In this document: in pieces, positions 8,669-17,405 of the stretch
How the letters are laid out: each line of letters opens with the position of its first letter
Position numbering within the stretch: the stretch's first letter is position 1
DNA from: Ichthyophonus hoferi
Lineage: Eukaryota; Opisthokonta; Ichthyosporea; Ichthyophonida; Ichthyophonidae
Assembly: GCA_002751075.1 (NCBI GenBank)
Contig: NAOQ01000412.1
Coordinates: 1-17,405 of the forward strand
DNA length: 17,405 nt
Direction: 5' to 3'
Notes under the pieces: generated by a model
Database searches by the model: none
Told to the model about the DNA's origin: nothing
What the model saw: the letters and a program-made list of their open reading frames with translations, nothing else
Position numbers and translations under genes: made by a program

Positions 8669-9276
8669 ATCAATATTAGGCATAATGCCGTGGTTTGAAT
8701 GTGTTGGAATTCTACACACGTTAAAATTGCAAAATTCAAACTTATTAGGAATGGAATGTTCCATTTTCCACTCAACTACAGAACCTGAGGCTTTACCGTT
8801 TGCACAAGAAATTTGAAATGCGTCCTCGTTACTAAACTAGTCTATTTGACCACAAAACTTGCCAACCCCCGTCACTGTAAAATTTACAGCAGCCTTAACC
8901 TTTGGATTCCTGACACTGAGCTGTGGGAAAACATAACGTCAACAACCAGAACTTCTTGATCTTTCTAATGCTTAATGTATTGTGTTGTGATGCAATGGGC
9001 TCATATACAACATTAAAACTATATTCGAATTACTAGTGTTCGAGTACCTGCACCACAGTAGCAATAGAAAAATGATGATATGTATTTTAAAACATTAGTT
9101 GATTAGTATTTTTGTATTATTCTGACTATATATATTGGTGACAGAAAATGTAGCAAGACGTTCACCACAAGAACTTACCGATACATATTTGACGAGACTG
9201 GGAACATGCAAGGCAACTTTAAAAACATTGTCGAGTTTAGACGAAAACTCGCATTGTGGTAGGTTATATCTACCCA
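8669..9276 (-). pseudogene. FTP module I (exons A and B), shortened and diverged
   Basis: Exon A is 9179-9276 (CATCTCAG acceptor, GTAAGT donor). It is only about half the length of the other A exons. It reads GRYNLPQCEFSSKLDNVFKV and ends VPSLVKYVS, matching only the last part of the other A exons (VLVHYVE). Exon B is 8669-8920 (TTTTCCCACAG acceptor). It reads KAAVNFTVTGVGKFCGQID, then a TAG, then FQISCANGKASGSVVEW and FCNFNVCRIP. Its donor (GTTAAG) is weak and breaks the phase seen in module II's equivalent GTAAGC. The FTP pattern is faint but the exon layout and intron similarity place it in the array. Confidence 0.45.
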
Positions 9277-9335
9277 CTGAGATGAATAAATATTTGTGTT
9301 AGCAAACAAAATTATACACAATTTTCCTAAGTTTT

Positions 9336-9460
9336 TATTTACATCATAATATATTACCCCTTACTAATTAGTCTTATTGTGCAATATGCGCATTCGTACT
9401 TAAGCAAATCAAAGCTTCAATTCCCTCAGAATTAAAGCAAAGGCATAAATTAAAACAAAT
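9336..9460. repeat. Dispersed repeat, copy 1 of 3 (in lectin intron 1)
   Basis: The block runs from tatttacatcataatatat through ccccttactaattag, gtgcaat and ctcagaattaaagcaaaggc. It recurs with moderate divergence at 14358-14522 and 14866-15030 in the same orientation. It has no clear terminal repeats or coding content. It lies between exon 1 and module I. Confidence 0.7.
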
Positions 9461-9601
9461 TCAAATCTAAAGAAAAAATATGGGAAAGCCTTCAAGAAAA
9501 AGGACATACAAAAAAGCTACAAAAATACAACAACGCTGAGTTCATGATATGTATGTTCATTGCATGTCCTTCAGAAAGCTACCATATACATCAATGCTTA
9601 C

Positions 9602-9695
9602 CGTTAGTTTTTCTGTTTATGTCACACCAATGTGCCCTACCCATATGGGCAAGGGCAAGGGCAATAAGTGTTAAACTTCCAGTAAGTCGCAACAT
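9602..9695 (-). CDS. Signal-peptide exon 1 of the lectin-like gene
   Basis: The exon reads MLRLTGSLTLIALALAHMGR, AHWCDINRKTN and ends at G/GTAAGC in phase 1, which joins exon A of module I in frame. A short basic start, a leucine/alanine-rich core and a small residue before HW give a typical signal peptide with probable cleavage near GRA-HW. The ATG at 9695 is chosen because it places the core directly after the start. An in-frame ATG at 9749 would add 18 residues and bury the signal. No TATA box is evident upstream. Confidence 0.6.
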
Positions 9696-9944
9696 TGAAT
9701 TGTAGTTGCAAGTATAAACACTTCCAGGTACTACATTAACTCCCTTCATCTGACTCTTATGTAGGTTCTTCACATCATGAACTTTCCAATAGAAATATTC
9801 TTTTGGTAAACTAATTATATCTCCCAGGGTTAATAAATATACATGCTTATATTTAGATTTATGTGTCTATCAGGGAAGGAAATTGCCAGTACATACTAAT
9901 AAATAAAATTAAACCGCTTGCTTAATTGTGTTCAAACAGGAATA

Positions 9945-10093
9945 GTTAATTAATTTGGATATTTTCTTATATAGCTATAATCATTTAATAATATTAACAA
10001 TTATTATTACAAAATTAGTCTGGAAAACTAGTTGGTGCAATTTAAAATGATTAATCAATATTGAACCAGTAACTATATAATAAACCATCTCAG
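9945..10093. repeat. Diverged repeat pair, copy 1 (partner at 10770-10942)
   Basis: The shared core runs from tatagctataat.atttaat through agtctggaaaa, agttgg.acaat, aattga and ataataaa to cat.tcag, in the same orientation in both copies. The second copy has about 25 extra bases after tggcacaatct. Copies are about 830 bp apart and lie upstream of lectin exon 1. Confidence 0.7.
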
Positions 10094-10769
10094 TACGTTA
10101 CCACGCTATCCTGATAGCCAAGAAAGATTCAATAGGTAATCATAGTCACAAAGCCGGGTAATTCCATTAAGTTGACAATCCCTGAATGTCAAAGCACTTC
10201 ATCCCAACCCTACATCCATCCACTGGCCTCTATGTGTAGAGATTCCAGTTTCATATATCAATACACAGTCTTCCAATCTACATTTGAAATATCAACATTT
10301 ACGGCTTCAAAGTGACACCAAGGTAACCAACGTAATGCCCAAAACAACTGCACAAGATCTACATATTACATCAGCCGCCAACCATCAGACCCCCAATTCC
10401 AGAGCCTACAACAGAGCCAGAGGCACTGTAATCAGTTGCTCATTAATTGCTATTTCTTCTCTTCCAAATGCATAGTCATGCAATGTATATTAGGATATGC
10501 CTGTGCATGCCGAAAAAGAGCTAGAAACATAGCCAAAGCTAGCAGAAACATTTAACATACAGTTTGGTAAACTGTCTTTCTTTTTTAAAAAAAAACATTG
10601 AGTGCCATGCTAAAGTCATTTCTAAATGTCAACAGGAATTGCCTAGCTTGTTTAATGAGCTGCAAGCTTACAGTCACCACACTGTGGTTTTTTTCACATT
10701 CCTCTTTAATATTTTTATGCCCTGGGGACTATAATCCGTCTAGGCCAAGTGAGAATGCTAAAACAAGAA

Positions 10770-10942
10770 TACTTAAGTTAGTTTGGGAATTTATTTTTAT
10801 AGCTATAATTATTTAATATTATTAGCAATTACTGTTATATACGTAGTCTGGAAAAAGAGTTGGCACAATCTATTGGTATTAAACGCCAATCTAAGATAAT
10901 TGATCAAAATTGAATTAGCAACTGCATAATAAATCATTTCAG
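10770..10942. repeat. Diverged repeat pair, copy 2
   Basis: This is the partner of 9945-10093 in direct orientation. Sequence beyond the core does not match, so this looks like a dispersed element or an old short duplication rather than a large segmental copy. Confidence 0.7.
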
Positions 10943-11544
10943 ATCGGGCTTTAGTGTTTAGATAACTCATTGTTTAGGTATCCCTGCCTATGACGAGCTT
11001 ATAATCTTTCCACCCATTTATGAATTTGCCTTGTTTTACGCGAGCCAATCCTTAAGCATCGAATAAACAGAAGTACAAATAAAATCAGTGTCCCGCATAT
11101 CCCAATACAAATATAGACTACTGTAACTGCCCCACCAGTTTGCCGCAACTCCCCCCACTAGTACCTACAAGACTGTAAGATCGTAGGTAAAAGCTGTTCA
11201 GGGAATGCCCAATCAAGATACTCAATGGGACTGATCTAAATAAAATAGATCATATATATATAATTCTTTTAGAGATATGGACTAACTACGTCATAAAATA
11301 CCTAAGTCATGAGAAAATATCTTAAATTACCAAATTCGACATATAGAAATGATAAAATAAAGCATTGATTACCATGAATAAGCGAGTATTACGCTATTAG
11401 GTTATAATTGAATATTGGAATTGGTGCGGTGAGTGGAATGTTATCCTGCGATGTAAAATATAGGAAACCATCGGAACGTACAATCTTAGAGATCACAGAG
11501 ATGGATAAATGTGGATTATGATTGGTCTAATATAGGGATTTAGA

Positions 11545-11568
11545 CTGTGATCAATATATTGATCACAG
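11545..11568. repeat. Perfect 24-bp palindrome at the left edge of the copia fossil
   Basis: CTGTGATCAATA is followed directly by its exact reverse complement TATTGATCACAG, with no loop. It lies within three bases of where copia-like coding similarity stops. It could be a chance regulatory-type palindrome, an end of the inserted segment, or part of the pre-insertion site. Confidence 0.85.
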
Positions 11569-11570
11569 GG

Positions 11571-14156
11571 TTATGGGCCAAGCACGCTTCCACTGTGCCA
11601 TTTGTGCCAGTCAGGAAGACGACTCGCAGCCTTCATTGTATTCGGGGTGGGCCCACAAAACCCTTCAACTACCGCTTGAAGACATTTATGATTAACGGAC
11701 CCAGGATCACCGGCAGCAGCAGAAGAAACTGCATCTACTACACACCCCGACCATATCAAAGAATCATGTTGTGAACTGCAAGTACACTCTCTCATATCAG
11801 AATCATTACTAGAAGCCAAAAGCAGACTATTAGCAGAATGATCAAATCTCTCATGAAATTTGCACTGAGAACTGAACCTAGGTTTAGGAAGAGGGGAAGA
11901 AGCAATACGTTTAACAGAAGTTGGAGCAAACACTTGCCGATCACCCCTAGAATTGCCTATAACATCCTCAACCTGAGGATCAGAAACAGGAGAAACAGGA
12001 CTGAAGTGCACTATTCCATTTGATATATCATGAATTGAATGAGAAGATTCAACAGAAGCATAAGAAGTAAAAGAACCATTAGGAGTGGCTGGAGAAGAAG
12101 CAGAAGTACAATCTAAAGGCGATGGGATAGGGGAAGGAGAAGCAATTCCTGGAAACGAGTAAACATGAGAAGGAAACTCAGGAGACAAAAGAAGAGACCG
12201 TTTTGTACCACAAACCTTTGGAGATGCTGCCGTAGCATTAGGAACAAGCTCCTGTTGAGCACACCCCAAAACCAACATATCAATACCAGTAGAAGAGAGA
12301 GAAGAAATCTTTGGATCAGAAGCATAGTCAGAATCAGGAGATTTATTAACCATATTTGATTCAAAACAAGGAATGGGGGGGGAATCAACATTATAATCAA
12401 ACTTTTCAGGGGTTTGCATAGGAGGATTGGGCTTGTACACATATTCTTTACCAGCAATCACCACGATATTCTCTTTAACTGTAGGGTAAAGAACGGGAAC
12501 AGGCTCATCAGGCATAACAGAAGAGGAATTAATAATACCAGGAGAAGAAGGAAAGGTAACAGACAAAGGAGCAGACATGGGGGAAACAGCCTCAGGATCA
12601 ACTGGCTGTACAACAGGTACTTCACTAGCACGTACCTTACATTTACGGGGAAGAGAAGGTCTTACGGGCGGAAGATCTGAAGCAGGATGGTTATGTTTCC
12701 TCTTTTCCATTGTTAATTCAATAATCATTTCTCTAGGTTCAAGAAACACAACACCAGTGTTAGGACGATCTCTTTCCTCAAAATTAAATTCCGGTATCGA
12801 CGGGTCACTCTCTTTAATGGGAGAAATTTCAGACATTTGCAATATAGGGTCATTGAATAAATTTTCTAATGCTGCCAACTGGGCAGCTTTAACGCCTTGG
12901 GAACGCATTTAAACTTTGTCCTGACCGTCTAAATTCATACCGTAAACACCATGATTGACCTCAGAAAACATGGATAGCATCAACTTCAAATTTTGAGCAA
13001 AAGGTAAAATGCGTTCCATAAATTATACACTCCTAGCCATTACCACCGTGTTCTTAACAGGAAGTTACAATCGAAACCTACGTTTTGTACTGGCATATCC
13101 AACAAAGATTCCTTCCATCGCCCTTGGAGAAAACTTGCTAGTTGCCTGATTTTGAACCAAACAGAGGCACCCCCAAGTCCTCAGATCCTTCAATGGAGGA
13201 ATCATTTCATAAGGACTCTTTGATGCAGGAAGATTCAAACTAGACGAGCAGTTTATCACAAAGGCTGTCGCAAGAGCACATTCCGCCTAAAACTGGACTG
13301 GACTATGGCTCAAAATTAATTGTGCCCGTATAGCATTCGCTATGGAAAGATTTTTCCTTTCACAAATACCATTACTAACACTGGAACCAGGAATTGTAGT
13401 GCATTGCTTAATGTCAAAGCCCTTGCAATAAACAGTAAATTGGCAATTAACAAATTCAGTCCCATTATCTGATAGTAATTCAAATATTTTAGAACCACTG
13501 GACCTCCCAGCTTCCCTGTGAAATTCCTTAAATTTCTCAAAGGAATCAGATTTGTTTCTAATTGGGAACACCGTAGTCCATCTAGAAAACTCATCCACTA
13601 TACCCAATAAATACCTACATGAATTTGCCAAAGGTGGTAGTGACCCCATCAGATCCATAGACACTCTTTCCAGCATCATCGTTGCTCCTACGGTACGCTC
13701 GGGAAACGGCGTGGTCTTCATTTTAGCTTTGGCGCATTGAATACATGATAACTTAGCTGAGGAATCAGAAAGCGCAATGCCCGCCGATTTCGCCGCTTGT
13801 TTCACATATGGAAGTATTATGTGACCCATTCGTCTGTGTAGCTGAAGGGTAGACACTGTGGCCAGAACTCTCCCATTTACACCCACCATATATACATAAC
13901 TTGCACTTTGATCAAAATAACCATTAATATAGAATGACCTGTCTTTGGCTATCCCCTCGGCTATGCAGACCTTGTGTCTACTTAACCTAAAGAAACCATC
14001 CTTGACCGAAATGCTAATGTCTAAACCCATCGCTGTCATGCAAGCACCATTAACAATATCAATGATACACTCAGGAACAAAATAGACCTCATTAATCACA
14101 AATGGTTTGTGATTAACATTACTCATGCATACCACTAATCCAACCTTTAAGGCCAT
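11571..14156 (-). mobile_element. Ty1/copia retroelement fossil, internal fragment
   Basis: This is a fossil internal fragment of a Ty1/copia polyprotein. Parts in order on the minus strand: the end of a protease-like region with VYFVPECIIDIVNG (about 14000-14156), a GAG-pre-integrase / zinc-binding segment with LHRRMGH and CIQCAKAK (about 13700-13870), the integrase core with SMDLMGSLPP, LSDNGTEF and GICERKN blocks (about 13300-13690), the integrase C-terminal part with SPYE and IFVGYA (13065-13259), and a long Ser/Pro-rich linker towards reverse transcriptase (11571-12908). The order protease, integrase, then reverse transcriptase is the copia order. Gag, reverse transcriptase, RNase H and both LTRs are not in the window. 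It is broken, truncated at both ends with a few internal breaks. Long stretches are still readable, so it seems of moderate rather than great age. Small overlapping open frames on both strands here are shadows. Confidence 0.85.
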
Positions 14157-14159
14157 TTT

Positions 14160-14183
14160 AAAAAAAAAAAAAAAAAAAAAAAA
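14160..14183 (+). repeat. 24-base A tract at the right edge of the copia fossil
   Basis: An uninterrupted A run on the plus strand directly abuts the point where copia-like similarity stops. It is antisense to the element's coding strand. A 5-bp word, tagac, occurs just after it (14185-14189) and also at 11541-11545, which is too short to count as a firm target-site duplication. Confidence 0.9.
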
Positions 14184-14292
14184 CTAGACAAGTTAAGTTG
14201 TTATCAACCATGTCGACTTACACTTGATTTACATGACCTACTAATATATATTAAGTGAGCAAAAATACTATATTATCACATAGACTAATATA

Positions 14293-14354
14293 CAATAATA
14301 GTAGTAGTAATAATAATAATAGTAATAATAATTAAATTATTATTATTATTAATT
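14293..14354. repeat. AAT/TTA microsatellite
   Basis: A run of AAT and AGT trinucleotides on the plus strand switches to TTA trinucleotides about midway, making it weakly self-complementary. It borders the second copy of the dispersed repeat. Confidence 0.85.
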
Positions 14355-14357
14355 AAC

Positions 14358-14522
14358 GACAATACTTCTTACTTTCATCGTAATATATCACCCTTTACTG
14401 ATCGATTTCACTGTGCAATTTCCACATTCCAAGTGAATTAAAGAATCGCTTCCTTCCGAACGAATTAGAGCAAAGGTATGATTATTACAGTTACCTAGAG
14501 AGTTGGTATACAGGCCTTCCAT
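14358..14522. repeat. Dispersed repeat, copy 2 of 3
   Basis: Direct-orientation relative of 9336-9460, sharing catcgtaatatatcaccctt, actgtgcaat, gaattaaag and gagcaaaggt. It also shares cagttacctag and ttggtatac.gg with the third copy, so the repeat extends about 165 bp. Confidence 0.7.
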
Positions 14523-14640
14523 AATAGTAATAATAATAATAATAATGAGAATAATAATAATAATAATAATAATAGTAGTAATAATAATAGTAATAATGGT
14601 AATAATAATATAATATTATTAATAATAATAATAATATAAA
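14521..14640. repeat. AAT/AGT microsatellite
   Basis: A long run of AAT trinucleotides with scattered AGT and GAG variants. It follows immediately after the second copy of the dispersed repeat. Confidence 0.9.
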
Positions 14641-15725
14641 AGAAAACAAAAATCAATATTCAAGGTTCTGCTCACACATGTGGTAACAGTAGAAAAAATA
14701 TAAAGGCACTCATTACATACAAAACTTTGCATTTAATTATATGTACGTAATAAACACATTGTTATTGTAATGTCTAGTCCACTATTGGTACTCACATACA
14801 ATAATCAGTTTTCAGATCTCTTGCTGAAGTTAGATAACTGTCTACTAACATTAAATAGTGACAATAGTTATTATTTACATCAGAATATGGCATCCCTTAC
14901 TGATTAGCATCACTGTAAAATTCCCACATTAACACCTAAGCAAATAAAAGCATCAATTTCCTCTGAATTAAAGCAGAGGTATAATTACTACAGCCAGTTA
15001 CCTAGTGATTCGGTATATGGGTTTTCTACAGAACCTCTAACAACAACTGAGTCTTAAGGACAAATCAGATCAAACGACTATTACTACTGCTGGCCCAACA
15101 AAATTAACTACCATATGATATTCAGTTGAAGACCCTGAAAGCTATGGGAAAATTAGTAGACACTACCACAGATTCTTTTAAAATGTAAGCTACCAACAAC
15201 TATATTAATGCTAACCATTGTTCCATGTATTTCTTACCGCACTTGATACATAGACATAAAATGTAATAGTACACCTACAGAGACCCATCATGATTAAACA
15301 ACAGAAAAGAGAGTAAGATAAACAAATCAATGCACTTCTAATCTAATTAGATCAATATCATGCAAAGTTATAATTTTTATTATTATTCCTTAATATAATC
15401 TAATTATGATCAGTTTGATGCATCAAAAACTACGACTATATGGAAAGAAAACATATATTCTGCTTTCAATTCTTAAAGTTGAACTGGTATAAAGTTCAAG
15501 TTACAAATGATACCTCAATCTAAGCGAAAATTCTAGAAGAATAAGCCCATATTCTAGTTTCAAAGATTAGAATCAAAATTCAATTCCAATGACTTGTATT
15601 CTACATTTATATTCACAAGTGTTTAACCCAATCCTCATATTCGGGATGAAAATCTCAAGTATTCATAGTTGAATTTATAGTCTGCACTCAAAATGTCTGT
15701 GTTGATGGAGTTCCAGTTTGCCTTA
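14641..15725. other. Non-coding stretch including dispersed repeat copy 3
   Basis: I find no supported gene. The third dispersed-repeat copy (14866-15030) lies here. A further block near 15187-15240 (gtaagctacc, then attaatgctaaccattg) resembles the exon 1 donor region of the lectin-like gene. The rest is AT-rich and featureless. Confidence 0.45.
14866..15030. repeat. Dispersed repeat, copy 3 of 3
   Basis: Shares tatttacatca.aatat, cccttactgattag, taagcaaat.aaagc and tcaatt.cctc.gaattaaagc with copy 1 and the cagttacctag tail with copy 2. It is nearest to copy 1 (9336-9460). Confidence 0.75.
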
Positions 15726-16733
15726 GCAGGGTTTTTTGTAGTTAGAGGTATAGTTCTAATTGCCATATTTGGTGTTATAGGAGTTATAGACTGAATTGCC
15801 ATATTTTTTGTTGCAGGAGTTATAATTTGAATTACCCTTCTTGGTGTTGTTGGAGCTATAGGTTGAATTACCATTCTTGGTATGATTAGCATTGTAGTTT
15901 GAATTACTATACTTGGTATCATTGAAGTTATAGTTTGAATTGCCATTTTTGGTGTCATTGGAGTAATAGTTAGAATTGCCATTTTTGGAGTTGTTGGAGT
16001 TATAGTTTGAATTACCAGGTTTTGTAAAGGTAGAGGTATAGTTTAAATTACCATTTTTGGAGTAGTTGGAGCTATAGTTTGAATTGCTATATTTGGTGCT
16101 GTTGGAGTTATAGTTTGAATTATCATTTTCGGAATTGTTAGAGCTATGGCTTAAATTACTAGGTTTTGTAAAGGTAGAGGTATAGTTTGAATTGCTGTTT
16201 TTGAAGTTGTTGGAGTTATAGTCTGAATTTCCATATTTAGAGTTATTGAGGTAATAGGTTGAATTACCATTTTTTGGATTACTGGTATTATAATTTGAAT
16301 TCCCATACTTGGTGGCATTGGCATTATAGTTTGAATTGTCATATTTGAAGTTGTTGGAGTTATAGATTGAATTTCCATTTTCTGTATTATTGGAGCTATA
16401 GTTCGAATTACCATTTTTGGAGTTGTTGGAATTATAGGTTGAATTACCATTTCTGCTATTATTGGCGTTATAGTTTGAATTATCATTTTTGGAGTTGTTG
16501 GAGTTATAGGTTGAATTCCTATTTTCTGAATTATTGGAGCTATAGTTCGAATTACCATTTTTGGAGTTGTTGGAATTATAAGTTGAATTACTATTTCTGC
16601 TATTATTGGCTTTATAGTTTGAATTACCAGATTTGGTGTTGCTGGAGTTATAGTTTGAATTACCATTTTTGGAGTTGTTGGAGTTATAGGTTGAATTGCT
16701 ATGTTTGGATTTGTTGGAATTATAGGTTGAATT
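15726..16733 (-). repeat. 36-bp coding tandem repeat, 27 units plus a 28th
   Basis: Twenty-seven consecutive 36-bp units encode 12-residue repeats of the form N-S-[TN]-Y-N-S-N-N-[ST]-K-x-G with no length variation. A recognisable 28th unit follows beyond the stop codon. Some units alternate as 72-bp pairs (NSTYNSNNSKNG then NSNYSSNNSENR). A TSTFTKP variant occurs at units 16 and 20, and the 28th unit resembles it. Because 36 is a multiple of three, several other frames also stay open across the array. Those are shadows. Confidence 0.95.
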
Positions 16734-17288
16734 TCTAGGTTTTTTGTCAGTAAAGTTATGTCCAATATTTTTAACCTGATCACGACTCTCTAATATCCGC
16801 TGTTCACGGACTGATGGTCCTTCTCCCAGTGATTCCATTAGTTCCTCAAGTGCAAGCTTAGATTGAGATGTCCAATTATTAATTTCCATGGTTTTCTCTA
16901 GCCTCCTAATATCCTTTATAACGTGGGATATTCCAAACCTATCTCCTTGGAAATATATACCCATCTGTTAAAGGTAAAAAAATACGCAAAGAAATATTTG
17001 AAGAAAAAGAAGAGATAGATAGGGGGGATAGGAACAATGATACACAAAAACCCAAAAAATTAGTTAGTATTTTATATTCTATATATTATCTATACATACA
17101 TACATAATGCATAAACACATTAATACATGCATACATGGATACGTTTAATATACCATACATACTTCAGCCCTGATTGCTATGACATCTCCAGCTACCACCA
17201 TATCTGGACCCCACATTTCTTGAGGAATTAATTTTAAACCCTTCACCAAGCTTAATGTAATATTGTTTATTGGCTGGGAATCCTGAAC
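15756..17288 (-). CDS. Asn/Ser-rich 12-residue-repeat protein, last two visible exons
   Basis: Two exons are visible. The upstream exon at 17163-17288 (TTTCAG acceptor, GTATGT donor) encodes 42 residues, beginning VQDSQPINNITLSLVKGLKL and including IPQEMWGPDMVVAGDVIAIR, in phase 0 at both ends. The downstream exon runs 15756-16964 after a TTTACCTTTAACAG acceptor. Its first ATG abuts the acceptor and is probably internal. It encodes 77 residues of mixed sequence with charged, helix-like stretches (VIKDIRRLEKTMEI, LALEELMESLGEG) and then 27 copies of a 12-residue repeat, ending at TAG. I recognise no family. The repeat is Asn, Ser, Tyr, Lys and Gly rich, low in hydrophobics, and holds many N-x-S/T sequons, so it would be heavily glycosylated if secreted. 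If cytoplasmic it would resemble prion-like, phase-separating tracts. The 5' end lies beyond the right edge. The non-repeat part weakly recalls helical stalks of large receptors, which I do not claim. Confidence 0.6.
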
Positions 17289-17342
17289 CTGAAATATCTT
17301 GAATATACACGTATCACAAGTTAGTAAAAAAATTGCCAGAGA

Positions 17343-17362
17343 TTATATATATATATATATAT
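17343..17362. repeat. TA dinucleotide run
   Basis: A short (TA)n run in the intron upstream of the 17163-17288 exon. The remaining sequence to the right edge is AT-rich intron with no other signal. Confidence 0.85.
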
Positions 17363-17405
17363 CTATATTTACTCCAAATTATATTGTGCTAATATTATAT
17401 AAAAG

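Larger units (their letters stand above)
4502..9695 (-). pseudogene. Secreted five-module F-type-lectin-like gene, apparently decayed
   Basis: This is a host gene of at least 14 proposed exons. It has a signal-peptide exon and five tandem FTP modules (F-type lectin / F5/8-type C fold). In this family such modules are extracellular and bind sugars, often fucose, in recognition or adhesion. Each module has an A exon (N-terminal half, through PWWTVD) and a B exon (second half, RLGNV...TGQ...LTL.EVDV). A exons start in phase 1 and end in phase 0. B exons start in phase 0 and end in phase 1, so modules are symmetric 1-1 units. Starts of A exons in modules I to V fall at 9276, 8445, 7563, 6521 and 5392, and intron sequence is repeated along with the exons. 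In-frame stops occur in the B exon of module I, the A exons of II, III, IV (plus a net frameshift) and V (two), and the B exon of IV. Module II has AA in place of both acceptor AGs, and module I has a weak donor. The most likely reading is a pseudogene. Assembly error or RNA editing are less likely alternatives. Confidence 0.6.
9696..11544. other. Upstream / intergenic region with no supported gene
   Basis: This covers the putative promoter side of the lectin-like gene and beyond. Two plus-strand open frames (10284-10475 and 10598-10816) have no recognisable domain, splice signals or composition to support them. Two copies of a diverged repeat are listed separately. Small palindromes occur near 10559-10575 (ACAGTTT...AAACTGT) and in the gatcta...tagatc stretch near 11234-11252. 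Confidence 0.45.

Noticed and set aside
10284-10816. Two plus-strand open frames upstream of the lectin-like gene
   Set aside because: No domain, promoter, splice signal or composition difference supports them.
16367-16738. Plus-strand open frame rich in Tyr, Trp and Ser across the 36-bp repeats
   Set aside because: It is antisense to the minus-strand repeat exon. The period is a multiple of three, so several frames stay open by default. It has no splice or family support.
15635-16783. Other minus-strand open frames rich in Ile, Thr and Pro over the same array
   Set aside because: These are alternate-frame readings of the same 36-bp units. The chosen frame is the one that continues through the 77-residue unique part and joins the upstream exon in phase.
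1-17405. CRISPR array, phage or bacterial operon content
   Set aside because: There are no spacer-repeat arrays with conserved direct repeats. Introns, signal peptides on split exons and animal-type modules show nuclear eukaryotic DNA.

Overview
The window is AT-rich eukaryotic DNA. It has GT-AG introns, split coding exons, ATT-type microsatellites, an LTR-retroelement fossil and extracellular-type protein modules. An invertebrate animal, perhaps a marine one, fits best. The sequence alone does not settle the phylum. Every host coding signal I can support lies on the minus strand.

Layout from left to right. (1) 199-763 is the 5' end of an endonuclease G-like (DNA/RNA non-specific endonuclease) gene: a TATA box, a first exon with a hydrophobic leader, and a second exon that enters the nuclease domain. 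The gene runs off the left edge. (2) 764-4500 is mostly intergenic. It holds a probable solo LTR (1473-1971) with an internal duplication, a strong hairpin (2491-2543) and a possible tRNA-derived SINE remnant (about 4063-4125). (3) 4502-9695 is a lectin-like gene in ruins. It has a signal-peptide exon followed by five tandem F-type-lectin-like (FTP / F5/8-type C) modules. Each module is built from two exons, A and B, and is closed by phase-1 introns. Exon junctions can be placed to the base and phases mostly agree, but six exons carry in-frame stops, one has a net frameshift, and one module has lost both acceptor AGs. (4) 9696-11544 has no gene but holds two copies of a diverged repeat. (5) 11571-14156 is a Ty1/copia fossil fragment on the minus strand. 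A perfect 24-bp palindrome lies at its left edge and a 24-base A tract at its right edge. (6) 14183-15700 holds microsatellites and two further copies of a sequence that also occupies intron 1 of the lectin gene, perhaps the remains of an upstream paralogue. (7) 15756-17288 is part of a gene whose last visible exon encodes 27 perfect-length 12-residue Asn/Ser/Tyr/Lys/Gly repeats.

The lectin array and the repeat protein are the most unusual parts. The array shows module duplication, a linker intron present in only some modules, loss of the canonical fucose-binding motif, and repeated G-to-A lesions at equivalent sites. I see no operon-like or pathway link among the three host genes.
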